This document shows positions 17,023 through 22,122 of a stretch of DNA of 22,122 nucleotides, piece by piece (positions within the stretch are counted from its first letter, which is position 1; each line of letters starts with the position of its first letter). A model generated the notes under the pieces. That model was not told where the DNA came from. It searched no databases and saw only the letters and a program-made list of their open reading frames with translations. A program made the position numbers and the translations under genes. This stretch comes from SURF-24 sp964537965 (lineage in GTDB: Bacteria > Bacteroidota > Ignavibacteria > Ignavibacteriales > SURF-24). Location: positions 1 through 22,122 of the forward strand of contig CAZIDB010000063.1 in the NCBI GenBank assembly GCA_964537965.1, written 5' to 3'.

Positions 17023-17243
17023 TGGTACTTACGATGATTGTTACTAAAACAGATGATGGCTTTACCGGCGAAGTGCCATCTCTTAAAGGTTGTGAAAGCT
17101 GGGCTCACGAAGAAGATGTTGCAATTGATAAAACACTTGACCTTGTTGCGTTCTACCTTAAATTACCTCTTGCTCATTTTGCTATGGATAAGTTGAGAAA
17201 GGAAAAAAATAAAACTTATTATAAAATCGTTTTTAATAAATGA
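17022..17243 (+). CDS. Orphan HicB-like small protein
   Basis: A 73-residue protein with a HicB-type partial RNase H-fold: residues 8-45 (TKTDDGFTGEVPSLKGCESW then AHEEDVAIDKTLDLVAFYL) match the DGxFxAxxPxLxGCxxxGxTxEEAxxNxxEAI pattern. HicB proteins are usually antitoxins with a DNA-binding tail paired with the HicA toxin, but here there is no HicA and no obvious DNA-binding domain after the fold. Instead it sits inside a metabolic operon, joined to deoC by TAATG and to trmH by ATGA. A diverged housekeeping role is more likely than a toxin-antitoxin role; this is inference. Confidence 0.7.
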   Translation: MVLTMIVTKTDDGFTGEVPSLKGCESWAHEEDVAIDKTLDLVAFYLKLPLAHFAMDKLRKEKNKTYYKIVFNK

Positions 17244-17830
17244 GAGCATTTAAAACAGAGAAACGACTTGCAAAGATTGAATCTGTTATAAGAGCCAGGC
17301 AGCATTCGCTTACCGTAGTTTTTGAAAATATTCACGATCCGCATAATGTAAGCGCTATGCTTAGAACCTGCGATGCTGTCGGTGTTCCTAATGTCTCTCT
17401 TATTTATTCAATTGAAAAGTTTCCCAGAATAAGCAGAATCTCTTCGGCTTCGGCGAATAAATGGATTACCAGAGAAAACTTTAAAAATGTAAGCGACTGT
17501 TATTCGTCTTTAAGGAAAAAAGGATTTAAGATTTTTGCAAGCGCTTTAACCGAAGGATCAAAATATTTATACGACCTTGATTTTACAGGCAAGTCGGCAG
17601 TTGTTCTTGGCAACGAACACCGCGGTGTTTCGATAGAAGCAGCAGAACAAGCGGATGAGATATTTCATATTCCAATGAACGGGATGGTACAAAGTCTTAA
17701 CGTGTCTGTTGCAAATGCGGTAATTCTTTACGAAATTTTCAGGCAAAGATTCAAACTTGGAATGTATCCTAGCAAAGATCTTTCAGAAATAGAAATTGAA
17801 AAACAAATAGACGAGTGGTGCAAAAAATAA
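17240..17830 (+). CDS. trmH: TrmH-type tRNA (guanosine-2'-O)-methyltransferase
   Basis: A 196-residue SPOUT methyltransferase. The N-terminal RARQHSLTVVFENIHDPHNV and the following SAMLRTCDAVGV match TrmH (Gm18 in tRNA), including Asn36 and catalytic Arg42 of motif 1. Motif 2 is VVLGNEHRGVS (121-131) and motif 3 is IPMNGMVQSLNVSVANA (144-160), which form the trefoil knot that binds S-adenosylmethionine. The SSASANKWI element is also TrmH-like, which makes me prefer TrmH to the related TrmL or RlmB. It overlaps the HicB-like gene by ATGA and aroA by TAATG. Confidence 0.9.
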   Translation: MRAFKTEKRLAKIESVIRARQHSLTVVFENIHDPHNVSAMLRTCDAVGVPNVSLIYSIEKFPRISRISSASANKWITRENFKNVSDCYSSLRKKGFKIFASALTEGSKYLYDLDFTGKSAVVLGNEHRGVSIEAAEQADEIFHIPMNGMVQSLNVSVANAVILYEIFRQRFKLGMYPSKDLSEIEIEKQIDEWCKK

Positions 17831-19107
17831 TGTTACAGTCATTCAGCAAAATCAATAAGGTGGAAGGGGAATTATTATTACCTGGTGATAAATCAATTTC
17901 TCACCGTGCAGTAATGTTTTCCGCAATGGCAAAAGGTGTTTCTACAATTGAAAACCTTTCCAATGCAGAGGATGTGAATTCAACAATTTCCTGTTTCAGG
18001 CAACTTGGTTGCGAAATAAACAAAACGGAAAACCTTGTTAGGGTTGTGGGCAAAGGTTATAAAGGTTTTACAAAACCAGCAGAAGCACTTAATGCCGGTA
18101 ATTCAGGTACAACTGCAAGGTTGCTTAGTGGAATATTAGCTGCGCAGGACTTTGACTCAACCATCATCGGTGATAATTCATTATCCCAAAGACCGATGAA
18201 AAGAGTGATTGAACCGTTAAGTAAAATGGGAGCAAAGATAAAATCATCTGATGCTCTTACCTTGCCGATGACAATCCACCCGCCAAAACGTTTGCACCCG
18301 ATTGACTTTGAAATGAATGTACCAAGTGCACAAGTGAAAAGTGCTGTTCTTCTTGCAGGATTACACGGCGACACTTCTACTTCTGTTATTGAATTTGTAC
18401 CGACAAGAAATCATACTGAGTTGTTGCTTGACTTAAAAACAATTTCTGATGATGATAAAAGAGTAATCTTCGCTTCCATTGAAGATTATCCACAGAATGC
18501 CGAGTATGTTGTTCCTTCCGATATTTCAACTGCTTCATTCTTTATTGTGCTTGCCTTGTTAACAAAAGATTCAAACCTGAAAATTAAAAATGTTGGTTTG
18601 AACCCAACCAGAACTGGTGTTATGGAAGTTCTTAAATTAATGGGTGCAAAGTTTAGAATTGAAAACAAGCGGCAGGTTATGGGTGAGATGATCGGTGATC
18701 TGGTTATATCAAATGGAAGTCTTACTAATGTTAAAATTCCTGCTCACCTGATTCCGAATATAATTGATGAGGTTCCTATTTTATCTGTTGCTGGATTATT
18801 TGCTAAAGGTAAGTTTGAAATTGCAGGTGCCGGTGAATTGAGATTTAAAGAGACAGACAGGATAAAAGCAATCTGTAATAACATGAAACTGCTTGGGCTT
18901 GATGTTGAAGAATCGGGTGATGGTTTCTCAATATCCGGCCAGGTAAAAAATAAAAATGTTACTTTCAAAAGTTATGATGACCATAGGATAGCAATGGCTT
19001 TCTCAATCCTTTCAATTCTTTTGGAGGGTGGTACGGTTGAAGGATTTGGATGCTGCAATATTTCAAATCCTGATTTTCTTTCACAACTAAATTCTATTGT
19101 GAGGTAA
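17830..19107 (+). CDS. aroA: EPSP synthase (3-phosphoshikimate 1-carboxyvinyltransferase)
   Basis: About 425 residues. It catalyses the sixth step of the shikimate pathway, joining shikimate 3-phosphate and phosphoenolpyruvate. LLPGDKSISHRAVMFSAMAKG (from about 16), NAGNSGTTAR (88-97), DNSLSQRPM, VPSAQVKSAVLLAGL, the LRFKETDRI segment and DDHRIAMAF are all intact. I chose the ATG at 17830, which overlaps the trmH stop as TAATG; a GTG at 17815 in the same frame would add five residues that do not look conserved. The ABC ATPase gene begins 3 bp after the stop. No other shikimate pathway gene is nearby. Confidence 0.96.
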   Translation: MLQSFSKINKVEGELLLPGDKSISHRAVMFSAMAKGVSTIENLSNAEDVNSTISCFRQLGCEINKTENLVRVVGKGYKGFTKPAEALNAGNSGTTARLLSGILAAQDFDSTIIGDNSLSQRPMKRVIEPLSKMGAKIKSSDALTLPMTIHPPKRLHPIDFEMNVPSAQVKSAVLLAGLHGDTSTSVIEFVPTRNHTELLLDLKTISDDDKRVIFASIEDYPQNAEYVVPSDISTASFFIVLALLTKDSNLKIKNVGLNPTRTGVMEVLKLMGAKFRIENKRQVMGEMIGDLVISNGSLTNVKIPAHLIPNIIDEVPILSVAGLFAKGKFEIAGAGELRFKETDRIKAICNNMKLLGLDVEESGDGFSISGQVKNKNVTFKSYDDHRIAMAFSILSILLEGGTVEGFGCCNISNPDFLSQLNSIVR

Positions 19108-19110
19108 AAA

Positions 19111-20211
19111 ATGGCTGAAGTTAAACTTGTTAATGTTTCTAAAGTTTATGAAGGTGGTAACGTTGCGGCTAAAGATGTTAATCTTGTTGTTGGCGATAAG
19201 GAATTCGTTGTGCTTGTTGGTCCTTCCGGTTGCGGCAAATCTACTACACTTAGAATGATTGCCGGTCTCGAAGAAATTTCTTCCGGCGAATGTTACATTG
19301 ACGGAAAACTTGTAAACAATGTTTCTCCAAAAGACAGAGACATTGCAATGGTATTTCAGAATTATGCTTTGTATCCGCACATGACAGTATTCGAAAACAT
19401 GGCTTTCGGCTTAAAGTTAAGAAAGTTTGATAAGAAAGAAATTAAGGAAAGAGTTAGCCAGGCTGCTAAGATTCTTGAGCTTGAGCCTTATCTTAACCGT
19501 AAACCCAAAGCGTTATCCGGCGGTCAGCGTCAGCGTGTTGCTGTTGGAAGAGCAATTGTCCGCAAGCCAAAAGTATTTTTATTTGATGAACCGTTAAGCA
19601 ACCTTGATGCAAAATTAAGAGTCCAGATGCGCACGGAAATATCAAAACTTCATCATCAGCTTGAAGCTACAATGATTTATGTAACACACGACCAGACTGA
19701 AGCAATGACGATGGGTGACAGAATTGTAGTAATGAAGGATGGCGTTGTTCAGCAGATTGATTCACCATTAAATCTTTATAATAAGCCGGTCAATCGTTTT
19801 GTGGCCGGATTTATAGGTAGCCCTTCCATGAATTTTATTGAGGGAACGATCAGGAATTCCAGCGGAATTACTTTTGCAACCAAGGATAATAAAATTGAAA
19901 TAAAACTTTTGTTAAAAGATTCGGATAAACTTACAAAGCAAGTTGATAAAGAAGTCATTCTTGGGATAAGACCTGAAGATATTTTAAGCGAGAATAATAC
20001 TGCGAAAGATTTGTTACCGGTTGAAGTAAAACTTGAAATTGTTGAACCTATGGGTAATGAGATTTTCTTATACTTCCAGTTAAATGATTCCCAGATAATT
20101 TCAAGAATTCCTGCAATAGAAAAACCGGTAGTTGGACAGCAGTATAAGCTTTATCTTGATAAATCAAAATTCCACTTCTTTGAAAAGGAGACAGAGCAGG
20201 CGATAGTGTAA
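19111..20211 (+). CDS. Sugar-type ABC transporter ATPase (MalK/UgpC family)
   Basis: A 366-residue ABC ATPase. Walker A GPSGCGKST (37-45), the Q-loop in VFQNYALYPHMTVFENMAFG, signature LSGGQRQRVAVGRA (135-148), Walker B FLFDEP (156-161) and the switch histidine in VTHDQTEAM (His193) are intact. The C-terminal 130 residues form the OB/TOBE-like regulatory domain of the CUT1 group (MalK, UgpC, MsmK), including the GIRPED motif. No permease or binding protein lies nearby. Lone ATPases of this type can energise several sugar importers in trans (as MsmK does in streptococci), but the substrate here cannot be inferred. It ends the operon that starts at the ymdB-like gene. Confidence 0.92.
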   Translation: MAEVKLVNVSKVYEGGNVAAKDVNLVVGDKEFVVLVGPSGCGKSTTLRMIAGLEEISSGECYIDGKLVNNVSPKDRDIAMVFQNYALYPHMTVFENMAFGLKLRKFDKKEIKERVSQAAKILELEPYLNRKPKALSGGQRQRVAVGRAIVRKPKVFLFDEPLSNLDAKLRVQMRTEISKLHHQLEATMIYVTHDQTEAMTMGDRIVVMKDGVVQQIDSPLNLYNKPVNRFVAGFIGSPSMNFIEGTIRNSSGITFATKDNKIEIKLLLKDSDKLTKQVDKEVILGIRPEDILSENNTAKDLLPVEVKLEIVEPMGNEIFLYFQLNDSQIISRIPAIEKPVVGQQYKLYLDKSKFHFFEKETEQAIV

Positions 20212-20233
20212 TTCAGTTATGCTCTTCATTTTA

Positions 20234-20260
20234 TAAGATTGAGAGCTTCTGATAATCTTA
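20234..20260 (+). terminator. Hairpin after the ABC ATPase gene
   Basis: TAAGATT (20234-20240) pairs perfectly with AATCTTA (20254-20260) across a 13-nt loop, 22 bp after the stop codon. An alternative stem, GCTCT (20221-20225) with AGAGC (20242-20246), would compete with it. There is no T-run, so intrinsic termination is doubtful, but it lies where the operon should end. Confidence 0.25.
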
Positions 20261-20267
20261 AATAATT

Positions 20268-20379
20268 GACATAAAAACACAGTCCGGTTGGTAGTCCGGA
20301 TGCACAAATTAAATTGTGTCGTATCCTTCCCTCTTGGGATGTCCATTGTCATTGTTGTAAACTAAACTAAGAGGGAAAA
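20268..20379 (+). promoter_or_regulatory. Structured leader of the yjdF-like gene, putative translational riboswitch
   Basis: The 110 bases before the start codon contain several perfect short stems: GACAT (20268-20272) with ATGTC (20339-20343); TCCGG (20283-20287) with CCGGA (20296-20300); CACAA (20303-20307) with TTGTG (20314-20318); and ATCC (20323-20326) with GGAT (20337-20340). The loop of the last hairpin holds TTCCCTCTT (20327-20335), which is the exact complement of AAGAGGGAA (20369-20377), the Shine-Dalgarno region 4 nt before the ATG. Pairing of the two would hide the ribosome binding site. In Firmicutes, genes of this protein family are preceded by the yjdF RNA motif, which binds azaaromatic compounds; whether this leader belongs to that family I cannot tell without a covariance search. 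Confidence 0.55.
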
Positions 20380-20790
20380 ATGAAATTGACGATTTTTTTC
20401 GATGGACAGTTTTGGGTTGGTTTAATTGAAAGACAATCTGAAAGCAAGCATTACTCCAGCCTTTTTACTTTTGGGGAAGAGCCGGGAGACAGCCAGATCT
20501 TTGAGTTTGTAAACAATAATCTGCTTAATGTAATTAATAAGCAGAGTGAGTTTGTTGAAACAAATGATCTGCGTATAAAGAAAATAAATCCTAAAAGGCA
20601 GAAACGAATTGCCTCAAAGGAAATGACTGCAAATCCTTTATCTACAAAATCCCAGGAAGCTATTCAGAAACAACTTGAGCAGGATAAGAAGGAAAGAAAG
20701 CTTATTTCAAAGGAGCAAAGAGAGGAAAAGCTTCAATATAAAAGAGAAAAAGCCATTGAGAAAAGAAAGCAGAAGCACAAAGGGAAATAA
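20380..20790 (+). CDS. YjdF-family protein (DUF2992)
   Basis: A 136-residue protein opening with KLTIFFDGQFWVGLIER, close to the start of Bacillus YjdF (DUF2992), with a YSSLFTFGEEPGDSQIFEFV segment that also fits. The C-terminal half, from about residue 68, is very rich in Lys, Arg, Glu and Gln (for example KKERKLISKEQREEKLQYKR), predicted to be a long charged helix and perhaps RNA- or ribosome-contacting. The biochemical function of the family is unknown; its Firmicutes members are controlled by the yjdF riboswitch. Here the AGAGGG Shine-Dalgarno (20370-20375) is strong but has a perfect upstream complement. The gene stands alone, with a leader before it and a terminator after it. Confidence 0.85.
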   Translation: MKLTIFFDGQFWVGLIERQSESKHYSSLFTFGEEPGDSQIFEFVNNNLLNVINKQSEFVETNDLRIKKINPKRQKRIASKEMTANPLSTKSQEAIQKQLEQDKKERKLISKEQREEKLQYKREKAIEKRKQKHKGK

Positions 20791-20859
20791 AAACTCCTGT
20801 TTCATTTCATTGTAACAAGACAGGATTAGGAATGAAGTTATTAAAGACTTTTGCCTGTT

Positions 20860-20886
20860 ATTCTTCTATTAGAAGAATTTCTCTTT
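20860..20886 (+). terminator. Intrinsic terminator after the yjdF-like gene
   Basis: ATTCTTCT (20860-20867) and AGAAGAAT (20871-20878) form a perfect 8-bp stem with a 3-nt loop, followed by the pyrimidine tract TTCTCTTT. A second hairpin just after the stop codon, TCCTGT (20795-20800) with ACAGGA (20820-20825), may add to it but lacks a T-run. Confidence 0.6.
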
Positions 20887-20906
20887 GACTTAAAAAAAAT
20901 CTGAGT

Positions 20907-20929
20907 TACAATTCAATTATCTGGTGTTC
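20907..20929. repeat. Left copy of a 23-bp direct repeat (bshC 3'-end sequence)
   Basis: Identical over 23 bp to 21627-21649, which is the 3' end of bshC including most of its stop codon. On the minus strand it would encode EHQIIEL and a stop. Beyond the 23 bp, 20930-20947 matches the bshC copy at about 11 of 18 positions, with a stop in place of the Phe codon, so it may be a decayed remnant of a longer duplication. Confidence 0.8.
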
Positions 20930-21003
20930 TCATCTGCAGTTAGCAATTATCAATTTTAGTTTTTATTTATCTTTTATTTCATCTGAAAAATTGCTACTTG
21001 TAG

Positions 21004-21048
21004 TTTTAAGTTAGTTTACTTAAAATTGCGTATACAATAATCATATAC
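21004..21048. promoter_or_regulatory. Inverted repeats upstream of brnT, candidate autoregulatory operator
   Basis: TTTTAAGT (21004-21011) and ACTTAAAA (21018-21025) form a perfect 8-bp inverted repeat. GTATA (21030-21034) and TATAC (21044-21048) form a second one with a 9-bp spacer, just 7 bp before the first possible start codon. A -10-like TACAAT (21033-21038) overlaps the second. BrnA-type ribbon-helix-helix antitoxins repress their own promoters, so an operator is expected here. Confidence 0.4.
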
Positions 21049-21054
21049 ACAAAT

Positions 21055-21372
21055 GTGAAAATGATTTTAGAAAATTGTTTCGGTTTTGAATGGGATGAAG
21101 GCAATTCAGATAAAAACTGGCAGAAGCATAAAGTATCCAGGTCTGAATGTGAACAAGTGTTTTTTAATGTTCCATGTATTGTTGCAGATGATAAGAAACA
21201 TTCAGACTCTGAAAAGCGCTGGTTTTTACTTGGCAGAACTGATTTGGACAGGAAATTGTTTTTAGTTTTTACTATAAGGGGAGATTTAATTAGAATCATT
21301 TCAGCAAGAAGTATGAATAAAAAAGAAAAGGAATTATATGAAGAAGAAGCTAAAAGAAATACCGAAGTTTAA
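21055..21372 (+). CDS. brnT: BrnT-family toxin (ribonuclease)
   Basis: A 105-residue protein of the BrnT type, toxins with a RelE-like ribonuclease fold that block translation. FEWDEGNSDKNWQKHKVS, a central WFLLGRTDLDRKLFLVFTIR and RIISARSMNKKEKELYEEE fit the family consensus (FEWD..K...N..KH.VSF...... R...G......L.VV.T.R....RIISAR.A...E...Y). The frame can start at GTG 21055 or at ATG 21061; neither has a clear Shine-Dalgarno, which may mean low expression. Its 3' end overlaps brnA by 35 bp, the usual toxin-antitoxin order for this family. No key residue appears to be lost. Confidence 0.88.
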   Translation: MKMILENCFGFEWDEGNSDKNWQKHKVSRSECEQVFFNVPCIVADDKKHSDSEKRWFLLGRTDLDRKLFLVFTIRGDLIRIISARSMNKKEKELYEEEAKRNTEV

Positions 21373-21619
21373 GAATGAGGATGCGGAAAGGGAATTCTGG
21401 GCTAAAGCTAACTCAGCTGATTATGTTGACTGGAAAAAAGCAAAAGCAAAAGTATTTCCCAAGCTTAAACCTTCTACTAAAACAATCTCAATAAGGCTAC
21501 CTGAGCAATTAATTGACGGACTTAAGACTCTTGCTAATAAAAGGGATGTTCCTTACCAGTCTTTGATTAAGATAATTCTGAACGAGAGAATTAACGAAGA
21601 ACTTAGGAACCGTGTTTAA
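21338..21619 (+). CDS. brnA: BrnA/CopG-type antitoxin
   Basis: A 93-residue protein. The first half, IPKFKNEDAEREFWAKANSA with the DYVDWKKAKA stretch, is the N-terminal part seen in BrnA-like and CopG-type antitoxins; the second half, TKTISIRLPEQLIDGLKTLA and the following KRDVPYQSLIKIILNERI, is a ribbon-helix-helix DNA-binding domain. It should neutralise the BrnT-like toxin and repress the shared promoter. The ATG has a good AAGGA Shine-Dalgarno 6 nt upstream, stronger than that of the toxin, as expected for an antitoxin. It ends only 6 bp from the stop of the opposing bshC gene. Confidence 0.85.
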   Translation: MKKKLKEIPKFKNEDAEREFWAKANSADYVDWKKAKAKVFPKLKPSTKTISIRLPEQLIDGLKTLANKRDVPYQSLIKIILNERINEELRNRV

Positions 21620-21625
21620 CCAATG

Positions 21626-22122
21626 CTACAATTCAATTATCTGGTGTTCGAACCTGTCGATTGCAATTTCATTTATAATCTGCTTTAAGAAATCCTTTCC
21701 ATACTTACTTGTAAAGTAAATAAAGTTTAGCTCTCTTTCCTGCAGGTTACGATGAGGGAAAAGCACGTTGGATACTTTCCTTATCTGCCTTAGAGTTGTA
21801 TCATATTTCCTTTTCTGGGCTTCATCAGCTTTCTCACGTAAGAATTCCAATCCCTGAAGAATCTTATCCCTTGTTTTATTTGTAACATCAAGCAGGTTAT
21901 TCTCAATAGAATATAATTTTTCCCGTAGCTCATCAATAATAAGATTTACATCGTAAGATGCTTTTCTGAATGATTCTGCCAGATCAATTTCTGCAAGGTT
22001 ATTTATAACTGTTTCTGTTATCGTTTCATTCTCGCTTATAAAATCAGTGTAAGCTAAATTAAACTTCTCAAGGATTTTCTGAATATTCTTTTCAACTATT
22101 GTAACGGAAGAACGCGGATAGA
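21626..22122 (-). CDS. bshC: BshC, putative cysteine ligase of bacillithiol synthesis, 3' part
   Basis: The minus-strand frame is open from the right edge of the window to a TAG at 21626-21628, giving 165 C-terminal residues; the TTG at 21848-21850 is an internal codon, not the real start. The stretch beginning YPRSSVTIVEKNIQKILEKF, the helical middle, EFLREKADEAQKRKYDTTLRQ, LQERELNFIYFTSKYGKDFL and the terminal FEHQIIEL match the C-terminal part of BshC (YllA family). BshC is thought to add cysteine to glucosaminyl-malate in the last step of bacillithiol synthesis, which would make this organism a bacillithiol producer. The N-terminal catalytic part is outside the window, so completeness cannot be judged. 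Confidence 0.9.
   Translation of the reverse strand, partial: YPRSSVTIVEKNIQKILEKFNLAYTDFISENETITETVINNLAEIDLAESFRKASYDVNLIIDELREKLYSIENNLLDVTNKTRDKILQGLEFLREKADEAQKRKYDTTLRQIRKVSNVLFPHRNLQERELNFIYFTSKYGKDFLKQIINEIAIDRFEHQIIEL
21627..21649. repeat. Right copy of the 23-bp direct repeat, within the 3' end of bshC
   Basis: Perfectly identical to 20907-20929 and 720 bp away. It covers two bases of the bshC stop codon and the last seven sense codons. It begins 8 bp after the brnA stop codon. If the brnTA segment was inserted, this copy would keep bshC intact. Confidence 0.8.

Larger units (their letters stand above)
20907..21649. mobile_element. Possible small integrated element carrying brnTA
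   Basis: About 720 bp containing only the BrnT/BrnA-like pair and its upstream region, bounded by a perfect 23-bp direct repeat. The right repeat is the 3' end of bshC and the left repeat is a stray copy. Integration at a gene's 3' end with restoration of that end is typical of site-specific integrative elements, but no integrase is present, so the element would be a passive or deleted one. Recombination or duplication is an alternative explanation. Confidence 0.35.

Noticed and set aside
17022..17243. A HicAB toxin-antitoxin system
   Set aside because: No HicA-like reading frame exists on either side; the neighbours are deoC and trmH.
20266..20271. TTGACA as a perfect -35 box for the yjdF-like gene
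   Set aside because: No -10 hexamer lies 16-18 bp downstream (the sequence there is GC-richer and forms a hairpin), and most of the hexamer is used in the leader stem.
20791..21054. A CRISPR array or tRNA in the 264-bp gap
   Set aside because: No regularly spaced repeats and no cloverleaf-like sequence; the gap holds a terminator, one direct-repeat copy and inverted repeats.
21626..21850. A complete 74-residue minus-strand gene starting at the TTG at 21848-21850
   Set aside because: The same frame stays open to the right edge of the window and the translated sequence continues as BshC, so this is only its C-terminal part.

Overview
The window is a 22 kb piece of an AT-rich bacterial chromosome, densely packed with mostly co-directional housekeeping genes (+ strand) plus a short accessory patch at the right end. 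The gene set suggests the Bacteroidota/Chlorobiota group, with an Ignavibacteria-like organism my best guess. It includes a DUF5683-type membrane protein, a free-standing YbbR-domain protein, BshC of bacillithiol synthesis, a single bifunctional Rel, and a DnaQ-exonuclease/UvrC-like fusion. This is an inference from family content and base composition; no 16S or other phylogenetic marker is present.

Left part (1-4335): a membrane protein open at the left edge, a small TerB-like helical protein and the ribosome-assembly GTPase der run together. After a 210 bp gap come upp (uracil salvage) and an overlapping exported TPR protein. Middle (4464-12549): rel (ppGpp synthetase/hydrolase), ruvX, a YbbR-domain protein, tmk and a CtpA-type protease form a tight run with gaps of 0-9 bp or 4 bp overlaps. 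A zinc-ribbon membrane protein and htpG follow. A long imperfect palindrome (about 12561-12705) of the small non-autonomous repeat type fills the convergent gap between htpG and the minus-strand exonuclease/GIY-YIG gene and could terminate both.

Right-centre (14568-20211): from a divergent promoter region runs a second compact operon, ymdB-like phosphodiesterase - folD - deoC - orphan HicB-like protein - trmH - aroA - MalK-type ATPase. Four successive junctions overlap as ATGA or TAATG, so translational coupling is likely. It joins one-carbon metabolism, deoxyribose salvage, tRNA methylation and the shikimate pathway, with no transporter permease beside the ATPase.

Right end (20212-22122): a DUF2992/YjdF-like gene has a structured leader in which a 9-nt segment is perfectly complementary to its own Shine-Dalgarno region. 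This looks like a translational riboswitch and is the most interesting feature of the window. It is followed by a strong hairpin terminator and a BrnT/BrnA-like toxin-antitoxin pair. The pair is flanked by a 23-bp perfect direct repeat, and the right-hand copy is the 3' end of a bshC gene that runs off the window on the minus strand. This is the geometry expected of a small element integrated at a gene's 3' end.
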